From: Zhongshania sp.
GTDB lineage: Bacteria > Pseudomonadota > Gammaproteobacteria > Pseudomonadales > Spongiibacteraceae
NCBI RefSeq assembly: GCF_029212375.1
Contig: NZ_JARGNU010000003.1
Coordinates: 62,001-126,000, forward strand
Direction: 5' to 3'
Length of the DNA stretch: 64,000 nt
Part shown: piece by piece, positions 51,539 to 62,078 of the stretch
Numbering within the stretch: the stretch's first letter is position 1
How the letters are laid out: every line of letters starts with the position of its first letter
Translations under genes and position numbers: made by a program
The notes under the pieces: generated by a model
The model's input: only the letters and a program-made list of their open reading frames with translations
Database searches by the model: none
Told to the model about the DNA's origin: nothing

Positions 51539-51942
51539 TGGGTGTTACTGCCAAATCTTACTACGCGGTCTGCCTGTATGCAGGCGTCAACCCACTGACC
51601 AAGGCCGCCTATAGTAAAGCCGTCGGCCATGTTATGGCCGCCAAGTTCGTAGCGTTCGGCTTCTTTAGCATCAACGATGCCGCGACGCAGGGCGCTAGAT
51701 ACACATACCACCAAGTCTATGGCAAATTCTTGCTGTAGAGCCTGCCATTGCTTGGGCACGCTAATTTCGTCTTGGGGTGGGGTGATGAAACGACTGGCGC
51801 AGTGCACGCCGTCGTTAAAGAAAAACACGCGATAAACGCTATGACCACTGTCTAGCGCTGCTTTACAAAAACGCAGGGCACTTAAGCTGGCTTGGTCGGT
51901 ACAGGGTTGGCCGCTGACGAGTAGAGCGAAACTGAGGCTCAT
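51535..51942 (-). CDS. tusD: Sulfurtransferase complex subunit TusD (DsrE family)
   Basis: 'SALRFCKAALDSGHSVYRVFFFNDGVHCAS', 'VVCVSSALRRGIVDAKEAERY'. Confidence 0.94.
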   Translation of the reverse strand: MSLSFALLVSGQPCTDQASLSALRFCKAALDSGHSVYRVFFFNDGVHCASRFITPPQDEISVPKQWQALQQEFAIDLVVCVSSALRRGIVDAKEAERYELGGHNMADGFTIGGLGQWVDACIQADRVVRFGSNTQ

Positions 51943-51984
51943 TTGAGCCTCAGTAGATTGGTTTGCTGAGTAATACGGAGGTGA

Positions 51985-52656
51985 TTAATCATCGCTGCCG
52001 AAAATGCCGAGCAAATGCAGCAGGTGAACAAACAAATTGTAAATATCGAGGTAAAGCGCAACGGTGGCACGAATATAGTTGGTTTCGCCGCCGTGGATGA
52101 TTCTGCTGGTATCAAACAGGATCAGTCCAGACATGATAAATACCGCTGCTGCAGAGATTGCTAGCGATGCGGCGGGTACTTGAAAAAACATATTCGCGAT
52201 GCTGGCCACGACCATCACCAACAGTCCGATCATTAAGAATCCGCCCAGAAAGGAGAAATCTTTGCGGGTAGTTAGCACGTAGGCAGAAAGGCCAAAGAAC
52301 ACCAATGCGGTGCCGCCGAGCGCCTGCATTACCAATTCTCCGCCATTAGGTAGGGCGAGGTACATTTTGAGCATTGGTCCTAGGGCTGCACCCAATAGAC
52401 CGGTGAATATAAAAATGGCAACAATGCCTTTACTTGAATCTGCAGTTTTATGGACGACAAACAGCATGACAAAGCCGAGTATGGACAAAACTAGGCCAGT
52501 GCCATGGCCGATGTTGAGGGCCATTGCCAACCCAGCGCAGAGGGCGCTAGTGACAAGGGTCATGCCTAACAACATATAGGTATTGCGCAGCACCTTGTTG
52601 GTTTCGAGAACGGGCTGGGCGTGCGCGCCTGGCTGAAAGACCGATTTGTCTTGCAT
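51985..52656 (-). CDS. yccA: Bax inhibitor-1/YccA family protein
   Basis: Seven-TM 223 aa; 'LETNKVLRNTYMLLGMTLVTSALCAG'; adjacent to tus genes. Confidence 0.92.
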   Translation of the reverse strand: MQDKSVFQPGAHAQPVLETNKVLRNTYMLLGMTLVTSALCAGLAMALNIGHGTGLVLSILGFVMLFVVHKTADSSKGIVAIFIFTGLLGAALGPMLKMYLALPNGGELVMQALGGTALVFFGLSAYVLTTRKDFSFLGGFLMIGLLVMVVASIANMFFQVPAASLAISAAAVFIMSGLILFDTSRIIHGGETNYIRATVALYLDIYNLFVHLLHLLGIFGSDD

Positions 52657-52754
52657 GGATGACTCCGTAGTGAAAAAGGTAGGTTCTAGCTAGGCTAATG
52701 ATACGTTGGTGGGTATTGCGACTGCAAGCGCGATGGTGGCTTTGCAGAACCTAA

Positions 52755-53981
52755 TTAGCTTAACCCAGATAGGCTTAATTGGTCGCTAACCTCAGCAAAG
52801 GCATGGGTTTGGATGTCGGCAAGGTCGGCAAGGGTGATTTCGTTTGGGAGTGCGGTAATTTCTGCCCAGTTGCCTTTGCTGATGGCAATAGCAAGTTGCA
52901 AGATTTGACCGTATTTGCCCTCATGATTCAGCAGGGCATCCGTCATGGTGGGTGATAGCTCGAGTTTTGTGCAGACCTCGGCGAGGGGAATGTCAATAAA
53001 AGCATCAAGTAGCGAGAACATGCCGGTGGTATAGGCGGTGTGCTGATCGACGCCATTTTGTTGAAGGGCGATCATTTGGCATAAATAGGCGCGAGATAAT
53101 GCTTGCTCGAGCAGGGCGCGGGGTTTGTGATCTAGGCGACCTAGCGCCAGCATATTGGCCCAGCTTTTAATGCGGTTTACGCCGGCCATGGTGGTAGCGT
53201 GATGCACAGAAGTAATCTCGGCAACTTTGGCAACGCTAGCCGAGTTCATGAATTGCAGTATGCGGTAGCTTAGTTGGGGGTCGCTCTGAATAGCGTTGCT
53301 TATATCCTCCATGGTGTTGTCTTCATTATTTAACGTTTTTAGCAGTCGCATTACCGCAAATTGGCTGTCGTTATGACGCGTGCCAAAGAGCGGCGAGGGC
53401 TGGCTGAAGAAAAAACCTTGGAAGAGCTGGTAGCCCTCTGCCTTGCAGCGCTCAAATTCTTCAAGCGTCTCCACTTTCTCGGCCAACCAAATCAGGTTGT
53501 CACGCTGGTGTTGCGTGTAAAGCGATGCGCTGCTATGTCCCGGTAAAATATCGCTGATATCGACTTTCACGATGTCGACGTGCGGTAGCCATTTACTTTG
53601 CTCGACATCACCTGTGTAGTCGTCAAGTGCCACTTTAAAGCCTAGGGAGCGCAAATTTTTCACGGCTTCGATATTGGCAGGTGTTGGCGAAATATATTCA
53701 AGCACTTCGGCCACTAGTTTCTTGGTTTGAACCGCAGGCGGGGTATGCAGCCAAGACTCGGTGAGGTTTACGAAAGCGGGCAGGCCGTTTGTTATATTTT
53801 CAATGCCTAGGTCATGAAAGGCGCCGATGAGTACCTCACCAGTCGCCATATTGCCATTGTCAGTTTGCGACTCTAATGAGCCGACATCTACAGTGCGGCA
53901 GAGCAATTCGTAGGCGACGGTTTTTCCATTTTTATTCAGTATTGGTTGGCGGGCCATTAGTGGGGTGTTGTTGTCGCTCAT
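52755..53981 (-). CDS. EAL-like plus HDOD domain signalling protein
   Basis: 'MARQPILNKNGKTVAYELLCR', degenerate EAL-like region 'LAEVLEYISPT...FKVALDDYTGD', HDOD-like 'AIQSDPQLSYRILQFMNSA'; ORF track extends to 54041. Confidence 0.88.
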   Translation of the reverse strand: MSDNNTPLMARQPILNKNGKTVAYELLCRTVDVGSLESQTDNGNMATGEVLIGAFHDLGIENITNGLPAFVNLTESWLHTPPAVQTKKLVAEVLEYISPTPANIEAVKNLRSLGFKVALDDYTGDVEQSKWLPHVDIVKVDISDILPGHSSASLYTQHQRDNLIWLAEKVETLEEFERCKAEGYQLFQGFFFSQPSPLFGTRHNDSQFAVMRLLKTLNNEDNTMEDISNAIQSDPQLSYRILQFMNSASVAKVAEITSVHHATTMAGVNRIKSWANMLALGRLDHKPRALLEQALSRAYLCQMIALQQNGVDQHTAYTTGMFSLLDAFIDIPLAEVCTKLELSPTMTDALLNHEGKYGQILQLAIAISKGNWAEITALPNEITLADLADIQTHAFAEVSDQLSLSGLS

Positions 53982-54198
53982 TAATGATCCTTGTGCCGCT
54001 GTTTTACTGTTAGGAGCGGGCGTAAGCGATGTAGTTATCATTACCTACAAAGTATTAATCGTGCTGCTTTCAATAGAGCTTAGCTGTAATGAGGGACTTA
54101 GCGAGGATCAGGCTAAAATAATTAAGTTGTTACTTGGGGCTTAATGCGGGAAACGATGAGGTAGGAGCTTTAAGAGATATTGTTGCGAGGACTAAAAG

Positions 54199-54288
54199 TG
54201 GCGGAGGGGCAGGGATTTGAACCCTGGGTTGGGATAAACCAACGCCGGTTTTCAAGACCGGTGCAATCGACCACTCTGCCACCCCTCC
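54199..54288 (-). tRNA. tRNA-Ser (anticodon TGA), CCA encoded
   Basis: Minus strand GGAGGGGTGGCAGAGTGGTCGATTGCACCGGTCTTGAAAACCGGCGTTGGTTTATCCCAACCCAGGGTTCAAATCCCTGCCCCTCCGCCA; class II tRNA with long variable arm. Confidence 0.98.
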
Positions 54289-54394
54289 GCAGCAGTTGCG
54301 AATTATACATAGCTTGTTAGACGAAACAAGCAGTATTAAGAAAAAGACTTATAAATCAGTTTGATGAGTTTGAAATTGGATGAAATTTAAACAA

Positions 54395-54420
54395 TAAAAA
54401 GCCCAGCACTGGGCTGGGCT
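54395..54420 (-). terminator. rne intrinsic terminator
   Basis: Minus strand AGCCCAG-cccagtg-CTGGGCT followed by TTTTTATTG. Confidence 0.8.
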
Positions 54421-54458
54421 CAATATTTAAGACCACTTACTGCATTGCGATCTTAGTT

Positions 54459-57368
54459 TTAGGCTTGATTGCGAGGGTCATTTGCTGCGCGTGGCATGCT
54501 TGGCCGGTCGGGATTGGGCTGAGCAAGAATGCTCGAATCCAATGCCGGCGCCTCAAGTTGTGCAGTGATAATAGCTAGGTTTTGTACAGGCTTTGGCGCG
54601 ATCCTTGGATCGTTACTGGCCCGCCCTACTGGGCGTGGTTTGACAACTGCGGGCGCTGCTTCCTTAGTGGTGGCCTTGTTGACTGGTTTTGGTGCCACCT
54701 TAATGTCGGCTTTTGCTTTAATAGGCGCTGGGCTGTCGGCAACGGGTTCGGCAGTGACATTAGTCGCGCTGTCTGCGGGGCTTTCAGTAGCTGCCGCTTC
54801 AGGCTTGGCTGCTTCGCTTGCGCTTGGTTCAGCAGAATCCTTCGTGGCTTGGCTGATTTTCACTGGCGCGGGGGCGCTTGGAATATTGCTAGCCGTTTCT
54901 GCTGGTGTTGCGCTGGCATCTGCGGTAACAGTTTCGGCTTGGCTCTCAACTTTTGCTTCTGTGCTAATGCTTGCCACTGGGCTGACTGCTGGCGCTTCAA
55001 CGGCAGGGGTCGCTGGAGGTGTGCTTTCTATTTCACTGCTGGCGTGAGGTATCGCAGGAGCAGCTTCAGCAGGGGCTTCTTGGGCCGTAGGTGCATTGCT
55101 AGTACTTTCAGGTACAAAGCTAGAAACGGTCGTTGGCGTAATTGCAGTGAACTCGGCCTCTTCAGCGGTAGGCTTTTTGGCGGCCGGAGCGGCAGGTGCG
55201 GACTCGGCAGGCTTAGCTGTTGAGGTGTCGCTTGGCGCGGCGCTAGCGGCAGTGCCGCGCTCAGGGCTTATTGCGGCTGCCAAGGGCTCGTTGCTGTCTG
55301 CTATACCTGCGTCCTCATTTGGCGCTGGGGTGCGGCGACGCTCCTGCTGATTGCGGGGCTTGCGGTTGCCGGGTCGACGCTTTGGCCTAGCGTTTTCAGT
55401 TTCAGTACTTGGTGTCGCTTCAATGACTTCGGCGGGCAGCTCTTTTTTCGCGGGCTCGCTGTCGGTGCGATTGCTGCGATTATCTGTTACACGGTTGTCG
55501 TCGCGGCCTTGGCGCTGATCTGGGTTGCGGCGGTTGCGGCCACCGCGATTGTTGCGGTTGCCTTGGCGTGGATTGTTGCCGTTGCGATTGCCTTCGTTGC
55601 GACGCTTAGGCGCTGGCGTGGGCTCCGGTTCGGGCTCTGGCTCGGCAGATTTAAATAAACCGCTAAGGCTCTTGCCGAGTTTGCTGAAAAAGCCTTCGCC
55701 AGTAACAGCGGCTGCGGGGGCTTTGGCGGCAACTGGCTCGGCGGCAGCTGCAGGTGCTGGCGCTTTGGGTGCAAGGGTGCGAACTACTGCGGCAGCTGGT
55801 GCCGGAGTGGAGACCACTTCGTCAGAAATTTCTTTTTCGGCTTCAAGGTCGGCTACGATTTTGTAGCTAATTTCCTGCTCGTCGCCTAAATCGCTTTCGC
55901 GCAGACGAACAACCTCAAAGTGCGGTGTATCGAGTGCAGGGGTAGGGATGACCATTACCCGTACGCCGCTACGCTGCTCAATATCGTAAATGGCGGTGCG
56001 TTTTTCGTTTAGCAAATAAGAGGCGACATTTACTGGCACGATGGCGCGAATTTCAGCGCTTTTCTCTTTATTGGCTTCTTCTTCAACTAGGCGGAGAATC
56101 GATAGTGCCAGCGAGTTAGTGTCGCGGATAGTGCCTTGACCGCTGCAGCGTGGGCAAACTTTAGCGCTGGTTTCACCTAGGGATGGGCGCAGACGCTGGC
56201 GAGACATTTCGAGCAGGCCAAAGCGCGAGATGCGGCCAATTTGGATGCGGGCGCGATCAGGTTCCATGGCGTCGCGAACGCGATTTTCGACTTCGCGCTG
56301 ATTTTTAGCCGCCATCATGTCGATAAAGTCGACCACAATTAGGCCGCCGATGTCACGCAGGCGCAGTTGGCGAGCAATCTCGTCAGCTGCTTCTAGGTTG
56401 GTTTGCAGGGCGGTTTCTTCGATGTCGCCGCCCTTGGTGGCGCGCGCCGAGTTAATGTCGATAGATACCAGTGCTTCTGTAGGGTCGATAACAATCGATC
56501 CGCCGGAGGGTAGTTGTACTTCGCGCTGGAATGCCGATTCGATCTGGCTTTCAATTTGATAGCGATTGAAAAGGGGAACTTGATCTTTGTATAGGCGAAT
56601 TTTGCTCTTAAAGTGCGGCATCACCTGTTCAACGAAGTGCATGGCTTCGTTGTAAGATTCTTCAGAATCGATCAATACTTGGTCGATATCATCGCGAAGA
56701 TAGTCGCGAATAGCGCGAATAATGACGTTGCTTTCCTGCAAAATCAGAATTGGTGCTTTGCGTTCTTCAGAGGCTTGTTTAATCGCTGACCAGAGGTGCA
56801 GTAAATAATCCAAGTCCCACTGCAGTTCTTCTGAGCTGCGGCCAACCCCAGCGGTGCGAACAATAACGCCCATGGCGTCAGGGATGTTGATTGCATTCAG
56901 CGCGTCGCGCAGTTCGGTGCGCTCGTCACCCTCGATGCGGCGTGAAATTCCGCCAGCTCGTGGGTTGTTGGGCATAAGCACCATATAGCGACCAGCAAGG
57001 CTGATAAAGGTAGTTAGGGCAGCGCCTTTATTGCCGCGCTCTTCCTTTTCTACCTGAACAATAACCTGAGTGCCTTCTTTAACAAGATCCTTAATTTTTG
57101 CGCGACCGCCACTGCCGTCGGCAGGGTTGCGGTAAAAATACTCTTTAGAGATTTCTTTGAGAGGAAGGAAGCCGTGACGCTCAGCGCCAAAGTCGACAAA
57201 AGCCGCTTCGAGGCTGGGTTCTACGCGGGTGATGGTGCCTTTATAGACGTTGGCTTTCTTTTGTACGCGGGTGCGGTTTTCAATATCCAGATCAAATAAT
57301 CGCTGGCCATCAACTAGGGCAACGCGCAACTCTTCTGGCTGAGTCGCGTTAATAAGCATTCTTTTCAT
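54459..57368 (-). CDS. rne: Ribonuclease E
   Basis: '[30 protein letters not shown]', '[29 protein letters not shown]', long Arg/Asn- and Ala/Pro-rich C-terminal scaffold. Confidence 0.98.
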   Translation of the reverse strand: MKRMLINATQPEELRVALVDGQRLFDLDIENRTRVQKKANVYKGTITRVEPSLEAAFVDFGAERHGFLPLKEISKEYFYRNPADGSGGRAKIKDLVKEGTQVIVQVEKEERGNKGAALTTFISLAGRYMVLMPNNPRAGGISRRIEGDERTELRDALNAINIPDAMGVIVRTAGVGRSSEELQWDLDYLLHLWSAIKQASEERKAPILILQESNVIIRAIRDYLRDDIDQVLIDSEESYNEAMHFVEQVMPHFKSKIRLYKDQVPLFNRYQIESQIESAFQREVQLPSGGSIVIDPTEALVSIDINSARATKGGDIEETALQTNLEAADEIARQLRLRDIGGLIVVDFIDMMAAKNQREVENRVRDAMEPDRARIQIGRISRFGLLEMSRQRLRPSLGETSAKVCPRCSGQGTIRDTNSLALSILRLVEEEANKEKSAEIRAIVPVNVASYLLNEKRTAIYDIEQRSGVRVMVIPTPALDTPHFEVVRLRESDLGDEQEISYKIVADLEAEKEISDEVVSTPAPAAAVVRTLAPKAPAPAAAAEPVAAKAPAAAVTGEGFFSKLGKSLSGLFKSAEPEPEPEPTPAPKRRNEGNRNGNNPRQGNRNNRGGRNRRNPDQRQGRDDNRVTDNRSNRTDSEPAKKELPAEVIEATPSTETENARPKRRPGNRKPRNQQERRRTPAPNEDAGIADSNEPLAAAISPERGTAASAAPSDTSTAKPAESAPAAPAAKKPTAEEAEFTAITPTTVSSFVPESTSNAPTAQEAPAEAAPAIPHASSEIESTPPATPAVEAPAVSPVASISTEAKVESQAETVTADASATPAETASNIPSAPAPVKISQATKDSAEPSASEAAKPEAAATESPADSATNVTAEPVADSPAPIKAKADIKVAPKPVNKATTKEAAPAVVKPRPVGRASNDPRIAPKPVQNLAIITAQLEAPALDSSILAQPNPDRPSMPRAANDPRNQA

Positions 57369-57896
57369 GAGCTAAAAATCCCAAAGGCCGGGATTTGTCG
57401 CGCCGCTCATGCGATTGAGCATCTTTAAGCGTTCTGATGTAGGCTGCATTAGCGGTGAGTGCTGCTGCTGATTTATTGCGGCGAGCACTTGTACATCAGT
57501 GGGGCCGGGTTGCCTGGCCGTTATAATCCAGTTCGCTTAGTCTGGCCATGGGCCGTCTGCGCTGGGCGTCTTTCATCTATTACTGTTGGGCGCTTAAGTG
57601 GTGCGCCAGTATTGGTAACGTTCTTTACGTCGCTTTCTCAGAGTTCTATCGCACTTGCGGTGCTAACAAATATCGGCAGTACTATTAATTAATGTACCGA
57701 CACTACGGTAGAATGCCCGCCGGTACACTGCTATTCACTTATGTAAATAAGGCTATGCGAATGTGTCGCAATCTTTGCCTCAGTAGTTTGCCGGCGGTCT
57801 TCCCTCTCGTCACAGCCATGCTGTGGTGGGAACCGGACCCAGTTGCTACGGAGCGACTATATCAGTATTCAATAACTAACTCAATGAGTTACGGGA

Positions 57897-58862
57897 GTGT
57901 ACGTGGAAGCAGAAAAAGTCATCAATCCAGTGGTGCGTTTGGTGGCGGTCGAAGCTGATTATGTCGGGCAGCGCATTGACAACTTCTTAATGAGAGAGTT
58001 AAAAGGCGTCCCTAAGTCTCGGATTTATAACCTTTTGCGCCGCGGCGAGGTCCGCGTGAATAAGTCTAGGGCAAAGCCCGACTACAAGCTGGTGGAGGGC
58101 GATATTGTTCGGGTGCCGCCAGTGCGTGTGGCGGTGCGTGACGAGGCGGCCGTGCCGGTGGGTTTGGATGCTGGATTGCGCTCAGCAATTCTTTATGAAG
58201 ACGAGGGTTTGATTATCATTAATAAGCCCTCTGGCTTGGCAGTTCATGGTGGTAGCGGCATTTCTTTGGGTTTGATTGAGGCCTTGCGGCAAATGTACCC
58301 CGAGCAGCGCCATTTAGAGTTAGTGCATCGTTTGGATCGCGATACGTCTGGTTGCGTAATGGTAGCTAAGCGACGCAGCGTACTTAAACAATTGCACGAG
58401 CTGCTAAGGGCTCGCAAAGGCGTGGATAAGCGTTATTTAGCCTTGGTTGCCGGTAAGTGGCCTGCTCGCAAGCAGCAAGTGAATGCGCCACTGCAAAAAA
58501 ATGTGCTGTCTTCTGGTGAGCGCATGGTGAGAGTGGAGCTGGAAGGTAAAAAGTCGGTGACGGAATTTACCTTGTTGCGCAGGGTTGCCGGTGCAAGCCT
58601 GATTGAGGCGCGGCCGGTTACGGGGCGTACTCATCAAATTCGGGTGCATTGCCAATACGCCGGTTACCCCATTCTGGGTGACGACAAATATGGCGACGAT
58701 GCGGCCGACGCCCATTTTCGCAAGCTGGGCTTAAAACGCCTGTTTTTACATGCGCACTCATTGGTATTTACTTTGGATGGTCGTCGGATTTCCGTGACTG
58801 CGCCGCTGGCGCCTGAGCTGGAGAAGGTTTTGGAAGTGGCGGGGAGCGATTTGTCATGCTGA
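57897..58862 (+). CDS. rluC: 23S rRNA pseudouridine synthase RluC
   Basis: S4-like N-terminus; 'LELVHRLDRDTSGCVMVAKRR', 'ARPVTGRTHQIRVHCQYAGYPILGDDKYG'; divergent from rne. Confidence 0.95.
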   Translation: MYVEAEKVINPVVRLVAVEADYVGQRIDNFLMRELKGVPKSRIYNLLRRGEVRVNKSRAKPDYKLVEGDIVRVPPVRVAVRDEAAVPVGLDAGLRSAILYEDEGLIIINKPSGLAVHGGSGISLGLIEALRQMYPEQRHLELVHRLDRDTSGCVMVAKRRSVLKQLHELLRARKGVDKRYLALVAGKWPARKQQVNAPLQKNVLSSGERMVRVELEGKKSVTEFTLLRRVAGASLIEARPVTGRTHQIRVHCQYAGYPILGDDKYGDDAADAHFRKLGLKRLFLHAHSLVFTLDGRRISVTAPLAPELEKVLEVAGSDLSC

Positions 58863-59506
58863 TTATTTTTGACTGGGATGGCACCATCTTGGACTCCAGC
58901 AATAAAATTGTGGCCTGCATGCAGGCGGGGGCGCGGGAATTTGGTGTTGAAGAGCGCTCTGGCGAGGACATTCGCAATATTATTGGTTTAGAGTTGAGTG
59001 TTGCGATCGCGTCTTTGTATCCGGCGCTGAATGCGCGGGAGGTTGAGGAGCTGCGGACGGCTTATGTGCGCAGCTTTATATTGGCCGATCGTGAGCCATG
59101 TCAGATGTTTGTTGGTGTGGAGGAGGGGTTGCGCAGCTTGAAGGCGGCGGGGCACGATTTGTGTGTGGCTACCGGAAAGAGTCGGCGCGGATTGGATGGG
59201 GTGTTTGCGGGTCTTGAGATTAGCGCACTGTTCAGTGCCAGCCGCTGCGCCGATGAGACTGCTTCTAAGCCCCATCCACTGATGCTGGAACAGTTGTGCG
59301 CGGAGCGGAGCTGCGCGCCAGAATCGGCGCTAATGGTTGGCGATACTGAGTACGACTTGGAAATGGCGAGCCGCTTAGCGATGCCCAGTGTTGGTGTGTC
59401 GTATGGTGTGCACAGTGTGGAGCGATTGCAGCGCTGGCAGCCGGTGGCGGTGATTGATCAATTTGCGGCGCTTATGCCATTGGTTGAGGGCTTGGTCGCC
59501 GATTAA
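58856..59506 (+). CDS. HAD family hydrolase (phosphoglycolate phosphatase-like)
   Basis: 'MLIIFDWDGTILDSSNKIV', 'ALMVGDTEYDLEMA'. Confidence 0.93.
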   Translation: MLIIFDWDGTILDSSNKIVACMQAGAREFGVEERSGEDIRNIIGLELSVAIASLYPALNAREVEELRTAYVRSFILADREPCQMFVGVEEGLRSLKAAGHDLCVATGKSRRGLDGVFAGLEISALFSASRCADETASKPHPLMLEQLCAERSCAPESALMVGDTEYDLEMASRLAMPSVGVSYGVHSVERLQRWQPVAVIDQFAALMPLVEGLVAD

Positions 59507-59521
59507 TGCGGGTTTGTGATA

Positions 59522-60145
59522 TTAGTTGCGCTGTAAAACCTCGTAACCTTCGCGCGCTAAAAAATCGATTAAACGTATTAAAGGTAGGCCGATTAAAGTA
59601 TTGGGGTCGTCGCTGCGAACTTGGCGGAACAGGCTGATGCCAAGTCCTTCTATTTTAAAGCTGCCCGCGCAGTCGAGGGCGGATTCGCGTTGAATGTAAT
59701 TACTGATGTCGCTGCTGCTGAGGTCTCGAAACTGGGTGGACACGGTTTCTATTGCAACGTGTTGCTGGCCGGTGCGGCTATTAAGGACACAAAGTCCGGT
59801 GTGAAAGAGTACTTCGCTGCCCGAGCATTGGCTTAATTGCTGTTGGGCGCGCTCGATTGTACCTGGTTTGCCGAGTATTTTGCCGTCGAGTTCAGCGCAT
59901 TGGTCGCTGGCGATAATGATCGCATTTGGGTGTTTTGTGGCAATTGCCTGGGCCTTGGTAATGCTTAGGCGGCGGGCCAATTCGGTAGCGCCTTCGTTAG
60001 TTTGCGCTGATTCATCGATGTTGGGCGCTTCGCAGAGCAGCTTTAGGCCGATTTTTTCCAGTAGTGCGCGCCGGTATGCGGAGCTGGATGCGAGAATGAG
60101 TTGCTGGGTGTTGCTTGTACTTGCGTGGTTCATGTGCGGCTTCAT
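59522..60145 (-). CDS. Maf-like nucleoside triphosphate pyrophosphatase (YceF type)
   Basis: 'LILASSSAYRRALLEKIGL', 'IIIASDQCAELDGKILGKPG', 'SFKIEGLGISLF'. Confidence 0.93.
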   Translation of the reverse strand: MKPHMNHASTSNTQQLILASSSAYRRALLEKIGLKLLCEAPNIDESAQTNEGATELARRLSITKAQAIATKHPNAIIIASDQCAELDGKILGKPGTIERAQQQLSQCSGSEVLFHTGLCVLNSRTGQQHVAIETVSTQFRDLSSSDISNYIQRESALDCAGSFKIEGLGISLFRQVRSDDPNTLIGLPLIRLIDFLAREGYEVLQRN

Positions 60146-60292
60146 TGCAGGGCGGTTGGCGGCTTATTTTAACTTTTGGTGGTCGGCGGTGCTAGCGAGA
60201 GTGCAAATCCCCTAGCTTGCGCCTTGATCTGGGCTTATTAGCTGTGTTTTTGCTTTGACAATAGGGGGTGAAGTCCCTATTATTGCGCGCCT

Positions 60293-60826
60293 ATGCAAAG
60301 ACAGCCCCTACCTAAGTTCGTTGATGCTCGGAAATTTGTTGCCGGTGGTATGGAAATTCATGCTACTAAACAAGTTGCTGAACTCAGTCGGTTCACTGCC
60401 GGACTCGCTAACACTAGCGGTTCAGTAGATGTCGACTTGCGCTTTTTTCGGAGTGAGCAGGGGTTTAAGTGCATAACAGGTACGGCGCTCAGCCGCGTTG
60501 AAGTTTTGTGTCAACGTTGCATGACCGCAATGCCGATATGCATTGAGGCTGAATTTAATTTAGCCATTGTGTGGACGGATGAGCAGGCCAAAGCGCTGCC
60601 AAAATCATTGGATCCATTGATTTTAGGTGAAGACGAAGATTTGGTTTTGGCTGATCTGCTGCAGGATGAGCTGATCATTAACACTCCTTTCGTCAGCTAT
60701 CACGATGACACTGTTTGTCAGGTGTTTGTACCGGAGCAAGAAGTACTTCCGGTAGAAGTGGTAAGCGATGTTGAGGAAGGCGATACGCCGTTTGCGATAT
60801 TGGGGCAATTAAAGCCCCGCGATTAA
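60293..60826 (+). CDS. yceD: YceD family protein (DUF177)
   Basis: 'VLCQRCMTAMPICIEAEFNLAIVWTDEQAKALPKSLDPLILGEDEDLVLADLLQDELIINTPFVSYHDD'; upstream of rpmF. Confidence 0.93.
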   Translation: MQRQPLPKFVDARKFVAGGMEIHATKQVAELSRFTAGLANTSGSVDVDLRFFRSEQGFKCITGTALSRVEVLCQRCMTAMPICIEAEFNLAIVWTDEQAKALPKSLDPLILGEDEDLVLADLLQDELIINTPFVSYHDDTVCQVFVPEQEVLPVEVVSDVEEGDTPFAILGQLKPRD

Positions 60827-60849
60827 TCTCTACGAGGAATTGGTAAGCC

Positions 60850-61029
60850 ATGGCTGTTCAGAAAAGTAAAGTCACACGTTCACGTCGGGGTCAGCGTCGC
60901 TCGCATGACGCATTGACTGGTCCAACTCTGTCTGTTGATCAGACTAGCGGCGAGAAGCACCTTCGTCACAATATCACTGCGGATGGTTTTTTCCGTGGTC
61001 GTAAAGTTGTTGCTGGTAAAGACGACTAA
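60850..61029 (+). CDS. rpmF: 50S ribosomal protein L32
   Basis: 59 aa ORF (absent from the supplied track): [59 protein letters not shown]. Confidence 0.97.
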   Translation: MAVQKSKVTRSRRGQRRSHDALTGPTLSVDQTSGEKHLRHNITADGFFRGRKVVAGKDD

Positions 61030-61037
61030 GTATTTGC

Positions 61038-62042
61038 GTGGCATCGCTGCGATTAGCCGTTGATGCAATGAGCGGAGACCACGGTCTCCGCTCTTCTATT
61101 CCTGCCTCTGTAAATGCGCTGAACCTTAATTCAGCTCTTCATATTGTGTTAGTTGGCGATGAGCCTACTATCGAACTTTCGCTCGTCGGTAAAAAATACG
61201 ACCCCCAGCGTTTGTCGATCCACCATGCCCCCGATGTGGTGACTATGGACGATAAGCCCAGTCGTGCACTTCGCAACAAAAAAAACTCTTCTATGTACTG
61301 CGCTTTAGAGCTGCTGCGCGATGGCAAGGTGGCTGCCGTTGTTAGCGCTGGTAATACTGGCGCGCTCGTTGCAATGAGCTGTGTAGTGCTTGAGCGTTTG
61401 CCTGGTATTAAGCGGCCAGCGATTTGCGCTCCTGTGCCGGCGCATGGCGGGCATACCTATTTACTTGATCTTGGTGCGAGTGTTGAGTGCGATGCCGCCC
61501 AGCTCTATCAATTTGCTGTGATGGGTTCAGCGTTGTGTCGCGTTTTGGATCGTCGCGAAGCGCCCCGAGTAGCGTTATTGAATATTGGCTCGGAACTCAT
61601 AAAAGGAACGGTCGCCATTCGCGAGGCCGCCGATCTTATTGCCGCCGACAGCGGCTTGAATTATCAGGGCTTTGCAGAGGGTGGAGATATTTTTTCGGCA
61701 GATGTAGATGTTGTAGTCTGCGACGGATTTGCCGGTAATGTCGCTCTGAAGGTGTGTGAAGGTACGGCCAAATTTATTGCTAGCACGCTGCGAGCGCGCT
61801 TTAAAAAGACCTTGTACGGCATATTGATTGGTCTTTTATCGCGACCCATCATGGCGGCGTTTCAGCGCGATATAAACCCAGAGCGCTATAATGGCGCCGC
61901 CTTATTGGGTTTGCGCGGCGTAGTGATTAAAAGCCACGGCGGCTCAGGTGTCGAGAGTTTTGAGTCAGCAATAAAGCAGGCGGCACGAGCATTGAGCTTG
62001 GATCTTCAGTCCCAAATTGAACAACAATTAAAACCGAATTAA
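61038..62042 (+). CDS. plsX: Phosphate acyltransferase PlsX
   Basis: 'LRLAVDAMSGDHGLRSSIPA', 'SAGNTGALVAMS', 'FAGNVALKVCEGTAKFI'. Confidence 0.96.
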   Translation: MASLRLAVDAMSGDHGLRSSIPASVNALNLNSALHIVLVGDEPTIELSLVGKKYDPQRLSIHHAPDVVTMDDKPSRALRNKKNSSMYCALELLRDGKVAAVVSAGNTGALVAMSCVVLERLPGIKRPAICAPVPAHGGHTYLLDLGASVECDAAQLYQFAVMGSALCRVLDRREAPRVALLNIGSELIKGTVAIREAADLIAADSGLNYQGFAEGGDIFSADVDVVVCDGFAGNVALKVCEGTAKFIASTLRARFKKTLYGILIGLLSRPIMAAFQRDINPERYNGAALLGLRGVVIKSHGGSGVESFESAIKQAARALSLDLQSQIEQQLKPN

Positions 62043-62078
62043 ACCTCACTATAATCACTCTGATTAAGGATAGATAAA

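Noticed and set aside
54529-55223. Plus-strand ORFs of 172 and 213 aa opposite the rne 3' half
   Set aside because: Products are low-complexity mirrors of the Ala/Pro/Glu-rich RNase E tail.
57459-57958. Two overlapping plus-strand ORFs in the rne-rluC spacer
   Set aside because: No similarity or convincing RBS; better explained as a regulatory spacer.
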